A stretch of 11,972 bases of DNA, taken from positions 1-11,972 of the forward strand of contig JAEWBD010000027.1 of assembly GCA_023391315.1 (NCBI GenBank), written 5' to 3'. Shown piece after piece: positions 7,526 through 11,972 of this stretch. The first letter of the stretch is position 1; every line of letters begins with the position of its first letter. The DNA is from Bacteroidota bacterium (GTDB taxonomy: Bacteria > Bacteroidota > Bacteroidia > Chitinophagales > Chitinophagaceae). The notes beneath the pieces are model-generated. The model was given only the letters and a program-made list of their open reading frames with translations. It searched no databases and was not told where the DNA came from. A program made the translations under genes and the position numbers.

Positions 7526-8977
7526 TTATCCGCCCGCAATTTCTCCTTTCTTTTTCCTGTTGAAATGATTGGTTTCCGGGCCGGCCATTTTCACAATCTT
7601 TGGTGTAAATGTTCCAATTATATCCACCAATGCTGCCTGGCTTTTCATTACATCATGAATGTTTTTATAAGCAAACGGCGCTTCATCCAAACCACCGCCC
7701 AGCAACCTTACACTATGCTTTTGCAATTCTTCTTTTAAAGCATTATGGGTAATATTTGCCATCGCCGCCGTTCTGCTCATTTTCCTTCCCGCACCATGGC
7801 TTGCAGAATTAACGGAAGCCATTTCGCCTTTACCTTTTACAATAAATCCATTCGCTGTCATACTTCCCGGAATAATGCCTAACACATCTTTACCGGCAGG
7901 CGTAGCGCCTTTCCTGTGAACAATAACTTCCCTGTCTTCATACATTTCCTTCCATGCAAAATTGTGGTGGTTCTCAACCATTGTTACAGGCTGCCTTCCC
8001 AACTGCTTTGCAATTTTTGCATGAATGATATGGTGGCAGGCGCTTGCATAATCACCAGCGAGATTCATAGCCATCCAATATTCTATTCCCTCCGCTTCAT
8101 TTAAATCTAACCACGCAAGATTTTTTGCTTCCTGCGGCAATCTTCTTTTGCTTACAGCAATCCTGGTATAATGATTGGCAATATTTGCACCTAATGCCCT
8201 GCTGCCGGAGTGTGATAACAGACCAAGATATACGCCGGGCTCCACATTCAGTATCTCATCTTTTTCAGTAATTGCTACTTCACCAAATTCAACAAAATGA
8301 TTTCCGCTCCCGCTGCTGCCCAACTGTTTCCACGCCCTGCCCTGCAAACTCTTTAATAAGGATGTTGACTGAAATATTTCGCTATCCATTATTGCATGTT
8401 CGGCAGGCTGCTGAAATGTGGCGCCGCTGCCGAATAATGTAGCTTCATTAATTTCCCTTACAAAAAAATTTTCCCTGTTGGTTAACTCTTTTCCATCAAC
8501 ATCAAAAATGCTTAAACACATTCTGCAGCCAATGTCCACGCCAACGCCGTAAGGAATGATGGCGTTGTCTGTTGCGAGTACGCCACCAATCGGCAATCCG
8601 TAACCATGATGCGCATCAGGCATTAAGGCGCCTGCTACTGCAACAGGCAGTTTTGCGGCACTGTACATTTGATGAAAAGCGCCTTGTTCAATATGTTCCG
8701 CACCAAATATGCTGAACTGAATTCCCGCATTATTTAATGAAATCTCCGCTTCGCCGGTTTTTTCTTTTGGCAATAATTTTTCTGCAATTATGCCAAGTAT
8801 TTTATCGCTTTTATATTCCAGTGGAGAAGCCAGTACGGCCTGTAAAATTGCTGTTGCTTCTTCTTTAGCGTGATGTTTAAAATGTTTTTCCATCACCTGC
8901 ATGGCAACAGGAATAACAGGGCTTTCAGGAAAACCAATTGCCCTTAATTCTTTTGCCGTTATTTTTAGTTTACTCAT
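7526..8977 (-). CDS. rtcB: RtcB-family RNA ligase
   Basis: The 483-residue protein is an RtcB RNA-splicing ligase, which joins 2',3'-cyclic phosphate (or 3'-phosphate) and 5'-OH RNA ends using GTP and Mn2+. All signature motifs are present: MPDAHHGYGLPIGG (119-132), GVGVDIGCRM with metal ligands D148 and C151, GSGNHFVEFG with H227, LLSHSGSRALG with H256, VENHHNF (H337/H338), and SASHGAGRKMSR with H394, the residue expected to carry the GMP adduct. Length is in the normal range and no key residue is missing. The start ATG lies in a context without a Shine-Dalgarno. Upstream on the same strand are two hairpins and a 45-residue basic protein gene. No archease, RtcA, RtcR or Ro-protein gene is visible. 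A short GCGG/CCGC stem with a T6 run overlaps the stop codon and may act as a weak terminator. Confidence 0.96.
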   Translation of the reverse strand: MSKLKITAKELRAIGFPESPVIPVAMQVMEKHFKHHAKEEATAILQAVLASPLEYKSDKILGIIAEKLLPKEKTGEAEISLNNAGIQFSIFGAEHIEQGAFHQMYSAAKLPVAVAGALMPDAHHGYGLPIGGVLATDNAIIPYGVGVDIGCRMCLSIFDVDGKELTNRENFFVREINEATLFGSGATFQQPAEHAIMDSEIFQSTSLLKSLQGRAWKQLGSSGSGNHFVEFGEVAITEKDEILNVEPGVYLGLLSHSGSRALGANIANHYTRIAVSKRRLPQEAKNLAWLDLNEAEGIEYWMAMNLAGDYASACHHIIHAKIAKQLGRQPVTMVENHHNFAWKEMYEDREVIVHRKGATPAGKDVLGIIPGSMTANGFIVKGKGEMASVNSASHGAGRKMSRTAAMANITHNALKEELQKHSVRLLGGGLDEAPFAYKNIHDVMKSQAALVDIIGTFTPKIVKMAGPETNHFNRKKKGEIAGG

Positions 8978-9004
8978 TGCATGTTTGTTTTGATTGATAA
9001 AAGA

Positions 9005-9045
9005 TAAAGAACCGGTTAGCCGAAAGACTAAACCTGTTCTTTATT
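9005..9045 (-). promoter_or_regulatory. Hairpin in the rtcB 5' leader, 27 nt before the start codon
   Basis: ATAAAGAAC (9005-9013) pairs perfectly with GTTCTTTAT (9037-9045). Inside, GGTTAG (9015-9020) pairs with CTAAACC (9029-9035) with one bulge, closing an 8-base loop. On the minus strand it is followed by CTTTTATC, a poor U-run. It may be a leaky terminator of the upstream small gene or a structured element controlling rtcB. Confidence 0.55.
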
Positions 9046-9070
9046 TCCGTTGTGATGCTTCATAAGTTAG

Positions 9071-9118
9071 CACCGGCCTGCATTGTTGAAAAATCTATTA
9101 TCACCTTCAACGCTGGTG
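9071..9118 (-). promoter_or_regulatory. Second hairpin upstream of rtcB
   Basis: CACCGGC (9071-9077) pairs with GCTGGTG (9112-9118) with one G-U, and GTTGAA (9085-9090) pairs with TTCAAC (9106-9111). A 7-base bulge interrupts one side and the loop is 15 bases. No T-run follows, so it is not an intrinsic terminator. It lies between the 45-residue gene and rtcB. Confidence 0.45.
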
Positions 9119-9159
9119 TGCCGATTCAAAGAAAATGAGTAACCCCTGTAAGAAGTTGT

Positions 9160-9297
9160 TCAGGCTCCTTTCAATAATGCTTTATATTTTCTTGCTCTTT
9201 TATTAATGCTTCTTCTGTGCACTAAATTCAGCATCTTAATGGTTTTGGTTTCGCCAAAATACTTTACAAGTGTTTTGATTAAAAAGCTGTTGTTCAT
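9160..9297 (-). CDS. Small basic protein, 45 residues, function unknown
   Basis: The frame starts at ATG 9295-9297 and ends at TGA 9160-9162. The product begins MNNSFLIKTLVKYFGETKT and ends RKYKALLKGA. It is rich in K and R (HRRSINKRARKYK in the C-terminal half), has no hydrophobic membrane segment, and could be a nucleic-acid-binding helix. A strong Shine-Dalgarno (AAGGAGG, 9304-9310) sits 6 bases before this ATG; a second in-frame ATG at 9301-9303 abuts it and is a less likely start. Such a site is rare in Bacteroidota and supports real translation. No promoter box lies between the start and the terminator-like hairpin at 9342-9376, so transcription may have to read through that hairpin. 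rtcB follows 182 bp downstream on the same strand. No family was recognised. Confidence 0.55.
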   Translation of the reverse strand: MNNSFLIKTLVKYFGETKTIKMLNLVHRRSINKRARKYKALLKGA

Positions 9298-9303
9298 TTC
9301 CAT

Positions 9304-9310
9304 CCTCCTT
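9304..9310 (-). promoter_or_regulatory. Strong ribosome binding site AAGGAGG
   Basis: AAGGAGG on the minus strand lies 6 bases from the ATG at 9297 and directly against the ATG at 9303, so it selects the 9297 start. It is unusual in this window, where no other gene has a clear Shine-Dalgarno. Confidence 0.6.
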
Positions 9311-9341
9311 TTTTTTAAAATATTTTTCAGCAGTAAAGCAT

Positions 9342-9376
9342 AAAAAAACCGGTCGTTTTTGCGACCGGCTTTTTTT
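9342..9376. terminator. Intrinsic terminator, CCGGTCG stem
   Basis: CCGGTCG (9349-9355) pairs with CGACCGG (9362-9368) around a 6-base loop, flanked by A7 on one side and T7 on the other, so it can work in either direction. On the minus strand it stands 45 bp before the 45-residue gene. Confidence 0.85.
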
Positions 9377-9415
9377 ATACAAACATCTATTTGTGTATGG
9401 ATTCAATCCGGTCGC
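9349..9415 (-). promoter_or_regulatory. Attenuator-like three-segment element (unit A)
   Basis: Reading the minus strand, GCGACCGG (9415-9408) comes first, CCGGTCGC (9368-9361) second and CGACCGG (9355-9349) third. Segment 2 can pair with segment 1 over 8 bp (antiterminator) or with segment 3 over 7 bp plus an A-U tract (terminator), so the two are mutually exclusive. Segment 1 is inside the last codons of a short open frame ending at 9403. This is the layout of a translation-coupled attenuator. Function is inferred, not shown. Confidence 0.4.
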
Positions 9416-9552
9416 TTGCGTATGCCCTTATATGTTTTCTCTGAGTTTTCAATGGTACTGTTCAGCGATACATAGTAATTGCATTGCATTGATAAAAGCA
9501 TATTATCAAACATTATAAATCGTGTATGTCGCGTATGGTTTCGCACCAGCAT
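9403..9552 (-). CDS. Possible leader peptide of unit A (up to 49 residues)
   Basis: An open frame runs from ATG 9550-9552 to TGA 9403-9405. In-frame ATGs at 9499-9501 and 9487-9489 would give shorter products; the last gives 28 residues beginning MQCNYYVSLNSTIENSEK and ending GIRKRPD. Its final codons (K-R-P-D-stop) overlap segment 1 of the attenuator-like element. No Shine-Dalgarno or membrane segment is visible, and there is no run of a single amino acid as in amino-acid operon leaders. It may be chance, or the peptide may be the regulatory readout. Confidence 0.2.
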   Translation of the reverse strand: MLVRNHTRHTRFIMFDNMLLSMQCNYYVSLNSTIENSEKTYKGIRKRPD

Positions 9553-9614
9553 TTACTGTTTATACGTTTTATTCATAATAATATTCATTTAGTTTTTCCA
9601 GGCAGCACATAAAT

Positions 9615-9652
9615 AAAAAACCCCGCTTTTTTGCGGGGCTTTATGTTTTTTT
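9615..9652. terminator. Intrinsic terminator, CCCCGC stem
   Basis: CCCCGC (9621-9626) pairs with GCGGGG (9633-9638) around T6, with an A-run before and a T-rich run after, so it can act in both directions. On the minus strand the T-run reads TTTTTTATTT. Confidence 0.85.
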
Positions 9653-9694
9653 AATCCGTTTTTTATTACAAATTATATGCATCACATGCCCCGC
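9621..9694 (-). promoter_or_regulatory. Attenuator-like three-segment element (unit B)
   Basis: On the minus strand GCGGGGC (9694-9688) precedes GCCCCGC (9639-9633) and GCGGGG (9626-9621). Segment 2 pairs with segment 1 over 7 bp or with segment 3 over 6 bp, the second choice forming the terminator. Segment 1 again lies inside a short open frame (9666-9761). The arrangement repeats that of unit A about 280 bp downstream, with unrelated stem sequences. Confidence 0.35.
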
Positions 9695-9761
9695 AAATGG
9701 TATAGTTCATTGCTGAACTACACTTATTTGTAAAATCAATATGTAATGATTTTCGTTGCAT
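9666..9761 (-). CDS. Possible leader peptide of unit B (31 residues)
   Basis: An open frame runs from ATG 9759-9761 to TAA 9666-9668. The product begins MQRKSLHIDFTNKC and ends TICGACDAYNL, with three of its residues (Cys-Gly-Ala) encoded by segment 1 of the attenuator-like element. An internal ATG (9708-9710) would give only 14 residues. It shares the start context TTTATC-ATGCAA and an Asn-x-Thr-Ile tetrapeptide with the unit A frame. It conflicts with another open frame (9707-9847), and coding is unproven. Confidence 0.2.
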   Translation of the reverse strand: MQRKSLHIDFTNKCSSAMNYTICGACDAYNL

Positions 9762-9871
9762 GATAAATTTTTCTTTACGATTGCAAAGATCGTGTTATTA
9801 GTTTCATACTTCCAAATTTTCAGAAGTATTTTTTTTAAAATGTTCATTTTTTACTTGCAAATAGCAAGTAT

Positions 9872-10012
9872 TTATAAAAAATTAAGTATAGATTTTATTA
9901 ATTCCCTGAAGAAATATTTTATGGTGAAGCGGGCGTTTTGATTAAAGCATATAAAGATGAGTAAACTGCATACTAAAAGGATGGCAATAGTTTTGATTTG
10001 TTTGGTTTTCAT
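9872..10012 (-). CDS. Possible small membrane peptide, 46 residues
   Basis: ATG 10010-10012 to TAA 9872-9874 encodes a peptide beginning MKTKQIKTIAILLVCSLLIF and ending RELIKSILNFL. It has a basic N-terminus, one hydrophobic helix (about residues 8-23), then an amphipathic basic tail (ARFTIKYFFRELIKSIL). The layout resembles many tiny single-span membrane proteins and small toxins, or a degenerate signal sequence. A perfect 7-bp hairpin (9852-9870) follows the stop directly. There is no Shine-Dalgarno and no clear promoter. Being AT-rich, the region yields open frames easily, so this call is tentative. Confidence 0.3.
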   Translation of the reverse strand: MKTKQIKTIAILLVCSLLIFICFNQNARFTIKYFFRELIKSILNFL

Positions 10013-10166
10013 TCTTATCAATACAAAAGCCTTTTTTACTTCAAGCCCTTTGTAATTAATTTGATCATTGAATAAATGGTGTTAATTCATTTCTAACTTT
10101 CACTTCTGTATTGCCCATGCTATGGTGTTAGTTGCAAGACACAAAATAGCTAACAGTATAATTATC

Positions 10167-10628
10167 TTATTCGGTTTCATCTTTATATACATCAAGTTCA
10201 TTATTAAAAAAATTATCTAAAACTTTTAAAAAGTTGTCGGGTACTTTCTCAAAATAATCTTTTGCTTTATCAGGCAAAATATTTATTTTTTGATACCATC
10301 CTGAAGAGATTGTCTCATAAAAACTTGAAATATCAGCCAGGATATCAAAGCTCAAATCCTTATCATTAAAAGTTAATACTACAATAAAATTTACCACATT
10401 TTCTTTATAGCCTATTTCATCTGACTCTTCAAAAAACTCAAATGAAATACTATAAGAAAATACAGGGCGGGTTTGTGCTAATATTAATGTCTTTTTTATT
10501 AAAAAGTCTTGCAGCAATTTTGCTTTCAGATATTCATAAACATCCAGTTCAATCTTATTTAAAATAGCAGTTAAATAAGAATGCATGTTTTTGTAATTTC
10601 TATGCTTCAAATACTTTTGTCTTTCCAT
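10167..10628 (-). CDS. Probable immunity protein for the RHS toxin
   Basis: The 153-residue cytoplasmic protein has no signal peptide or membrane segment. It begins MERQKYLKHRNYKNMHSYL and is acidic towards the C-terminus (NNELDVYKDETE). Its centre alternates aromatic and acidic segments (FSYSISFEFFEESDEIGY). No Imm family was recognised. The call rests on context: its ATG lies 6 bp after the stop of the RHS toxin gene on the same strand, and its base composition is much AT-richer than the RHS core, as is usual for recently acquired toxin-immunity ends. An alternative start at the second Met (residue 15) is possible. It is expected to bind and neutralise the C-terminal toxin domain encoded at about 10638-11006. 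Confidence 0.6.
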   Translation of the reverse strand: MERQKYLKHRNYKNMHSYLTAILNKIELDVYEYLKAKLLQDFLIKKTLILAQTRPVFSYSISFEFFEESDEIGYKENVVNFIVVLTFNDKDLSFDILADISSFYETISSGWYQKINILPDKAKDYFEKVPDNFLKVLDNFFNNELDVYKDETE

Positions 10629-10634
10629 GTGAAA

Positions 10635-11972
10635 TTATTTACAAGCGCCCGCCAGTTCTTTGCTTAATTCGTGTTCATCTCCCCCTTTTGACCAATCTTC
10701 CAAAGCTTCTTTCATGCTTATTCCTTTTTCATCCAAATATTTTTGACTGGGTCTGAGACTAACATGATCCTTTCCATCTTGAATAGCTTCCAACGAGCTA
10801 AGTTTAGTAACATCTATCTCTTTTACATCTGCCCCCATCTTTTGAAAGAATTTCTGCGTTTGAGCATTATTTTTAGGCTTTGACGAAATACCTGGCATAT
10901 GATCCATGCCAGCCAAATCGTTAGCATCCGGAGAAAAAGTCGGTTGCCCTGGTTTTACACCTCTGAAAACGCTTCCTTCGGTAACCGGTCTGGGTGTAAA
11001 AGGAGCTAGTCCAAATCCATCAATATATATGCTCGGGTCCTGAACATAATTATAAAAATTTAACCCTCCGCTCAATGTTATTGGATCCTGACTAACATAT
11101 CTGCCATCATTACCATCATAATACCTAAACCGGTTATAATACAATCCCGTTTCCTCATCTTCATATTGTCCCTGGTACCTGAACGGGCAGTCTGTTAAAA
11201 CTCCAGTATACTGCTTCCTTATTTTTCCGTAAATATCATATTCAACGCTCCATGTTTGTTTGCCATCACTACCATACATTTCTACCGGCGTGCCAAGATA
11301 ATCTGTAATAATGCTTTGCTGTTTTCCATTTTCTATTTTGGCTGCAGGCTTAAAGGTTCCTTCATCAAATATCCAGGATATTAAATTATCAACGGGCTCC
11401 GTTTTGTTCTTACTTACTTCTCCATATTCATCAATGGTTGTTTGCGGCCTTTTTTTTACAGCATACTTCCATTCATGCAAAGGCGTGTTGCCATCCCATA
11501 TCCAACGGGTTATATTGCCATTATAAATTTTTGCAGTCCTTCTTCCCAGTGCATCATATTCAAAGTTCACTTCTTTTCTATCAGGTCGTATAACCTGTTT
11601 CAGCATGCCATTGCCGTTCCATTTATACAACCATTTAACGCCATCCTGCGAAGTTTTTGAAATAAGGTTGCCTTCTTCATCGTAACTGTATTTTACGCCA
11701 TCACTTTCCAGCAACCTGCCGCCGTTTCCGTATTTGCGGTCTTGCTGCTCTTTTGTTTTATAAAGATTGCCCGCCTTGTCAGGCATACGGTAGTCGTAGA
11801 AATTATCTTCATACCTGACCCAGGCAAGATTACCAAAATCATCATGACCGTATTGCACCGTACCTCTTGTAAGATTGTTTACCATGCTTTGCAGCCGGTC
11901 GTTCACATTCCATGAATAGCTGCGATGCCGCAATACGCTTAAACCGTTTCTTACTTTTTGTTCAAGTGGATT
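10635..11972 (-). CDS. RHS/YD-repeat protein with C-terminal polymorphic toxin domain (5' part outside window)
   Basis: The frame is open from the right edge (the edge codons read NPLEQKVRNGLSVLRHRSYSW) to TAA 10635-10637. The true start is therefore beyond the window, and the TTG at 11931-11933 is not a start. YD repeats such as YDEEGNLISK and FEYDALGRRTAKIYNGNIT form the shell strand. The RHS-associated core follows: GLYYNRFRYYDGNDGRYVSQ, DPITLSGGLNFYNYV and IDGFGL, the last matching the conserved DxxGL end of the core. About 123 residues after that (11006 to 10638) form the variable toxin domain. It contains VFRGVKPGQ, DHMPGISSKP, DGKDHVSLRP and, near the end, GGDEHELSKEL. The FRG and HVSLRP segments are faintly like ADP-ribosyltransferase-fold toxins, but the activity is not established. 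Such proteins are contact-dependent or type VI-delivered antibacterial toxins. Confidence 0.9.
   Translation of the reverse strand, partial: NPLEQKVRNGLSVLRHRSYSWNVNDRLQSMVNNLTRGTVQYGHDDFGNLAWVRYEDNFYDYRMPDKAGNLYKTKEQQDRKYGNGGRLLESDGVKYSYDEEGNLISKTSQDGVKWLYKWNGNGMLKQVIRPDRKEVNFEYDALGRRTAKIYNGNITRWIWDGNTPLHEWKYAVKKRPQTTIDEYGEVSKNKTEPVDNLISWIFDEGTFKPAAKIENGKQQSIITDYLGTPVEMYGSDGKQTWSVEYDIYGKIRKQYTGVLTDCPFRYQGQYEDEETGLYYNRFRYYDGNDGRYVSQDPITLSGGLNFYNYVQDPSIYIDGFGLAPFTPRPVTEGSVFRGVKPGQPTFSPDANDLAGMDHMPGISSKPKNNAQTQKFFQKMGADVKEIDVTKLSSLEAIQDGKDHVSLRPSQKYLDEKGISMKEALEDWSKGGDEHELSKELAGACK

Larger units (their letters stand above)
9639..10166. other. AT-rich intergenic stretch beyond the immunity gene
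   Basis: The stretch is clearly AT-richer than the flanking genes and has no large frame. It holds the unit B leader, small hairpins and a possible 46-residue membrane peptide. Hairpins are GTATAGTTCA/TGAACTACAC (9700-9709/9714-9723, one mismatch), ATACTTC/GAAGTAT followed by T7 (9806-9812/9823-9836), and TACTTGC/GCAAGTA (9852-9858/9864-9870). From 10013 to 10166 nothing was seen apart from a 9-bp repeat ATGGTGTTA (10076-10084, 10122-10130). Such debris is common downstream of polymorphic toxin cassettes. Confidence 0.5.

Noticed and set aside
7508..7537. GCGG/CCGC hairpin with T6 overlapping the rtcB stop codon
   Set aside because: The stem is only 4-5 bp and is partly made of coding sequence. 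It is too weak to list as a separate terminator and is noted under rtcB.
7345..7563. 72-codon plus-strand frame opposite the rtcB 3' end
   Set aside because: It overlaps the rtcB coding end antisense and spans the inverted repeat at 7406-7447. No protein-like features beyond a hydrophobic patch.
8978..9160. tRNA or Y-RNA-like gene near rtcB
   Set aside because: The hairpins prompted a look for a T-arm (GTTCRANNC), acceptor stem and D-arm. None fits a cloverleaf on either strand.
9707..9847. 46-codon minus-strand frame beginning MNILKKILLKIWKYE
   Set aside because: It overlaps the unit B leader frame in another phase and runs through two hairpins. The region is too AT-rich to decide, so it is mentioned only under findings.
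9756..9941. 61-codon plus-strand frame from TTG, hydrophobic and Phe/Lys/Ile-rich
   Set aside because: It starts only at TTG, lies in very AT-rich DNA, crosses a terminator-like hairpin (9806-9836) and opposes the minus-strand direction of the region. Its composition looks like translated AT-rich noise.
9957..10055. 32-codon plus-strand frame beginning MSKLHTKRMAIVLICLVFIL
   Set aside because: It resembles a signal-like peptide but is partly antisense to the better minus-strand 46-codon frame, and has no ribosome site. I judged it a mirror effect of the hydrophobic stretch.

Overview
The window looks like chromosomal DNA of a Bacteroidota bacterium, most likely a Chitinophagaceae-type soil or freshwater organism. 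The support is moderate-to-low GC, few Shine-Dalgarno sequences, one good Bacteroidota-type promoter (TTG-N20-TAnnTTTG), a family GH92 mannosidase, a Bax inhibitor-1/YccA protein of the Bacteroidota type, and an RHS/YD-repeat protein with a variable C-terminus. No rRNA, tRNA, CRISPR array or transposase was recognised.

Left part (1-5136). The window opens in the N-terminal SAF domain of an altronate dehydratase (uxaA, minus strand, cut by the edge). It is divergent from a TolC-family outer membrane efflux protein (365-1753). That gene converges on a Bax inhibitor-1-like membrane protein (1929-2690), and a perfect 11-bp hairpin serves both as a terminator. A secreted GH92 alpha-mannosidase (2845-5136) follows, with a long terminator of its own.

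Middle (5137-8977). All genes are on the minus strand. They are a six-helix membrane protein ending in a histidine-kinase phosphoacceptor domain without an ATPase domain, a small three-helix membrane protein, a low-molecular-weight protein tyrosine phosphatase, and the RNA ligase RtcB. The phosphatase has the clearest promoter in the window, with two direct repeats two helical turns apart just upstream. A four-copy degenerate repeat lies between the kinase-like gene and the small membrane gene.

Right part (8978-11972). Upstream of rtcB there is about 1.2 kb with no large gene but much organised structure. It holds two hairpins just before rtcB, a 45-codon basic small protein with a strong Shine-Dalgarno, and two successive intrinsic terminators. 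One arm of each terminator can instead pair perfectly with a segment further upstream that lies inside a short open frame. That is the architecture of transcription attenuators, in tandem, and it is the most unusual feature of the window. Beyond an AT-rich stretch with possible tiny membrane peptides lies a polymorphic toxin pair: the C-terminal part of an RHS protein with an unrecognised toxin domain, followed 6 bp later by an AT-rich gene that is probably its immunity protein.

How the parts work together is only partly visible. The RHS/immunity pair is a clear functional unit. The phosphatase and the small membrane gene are probably co-transcribed. The link between the attenuator-like units, the 45-residue protein and rtcB is inference from order and strand.
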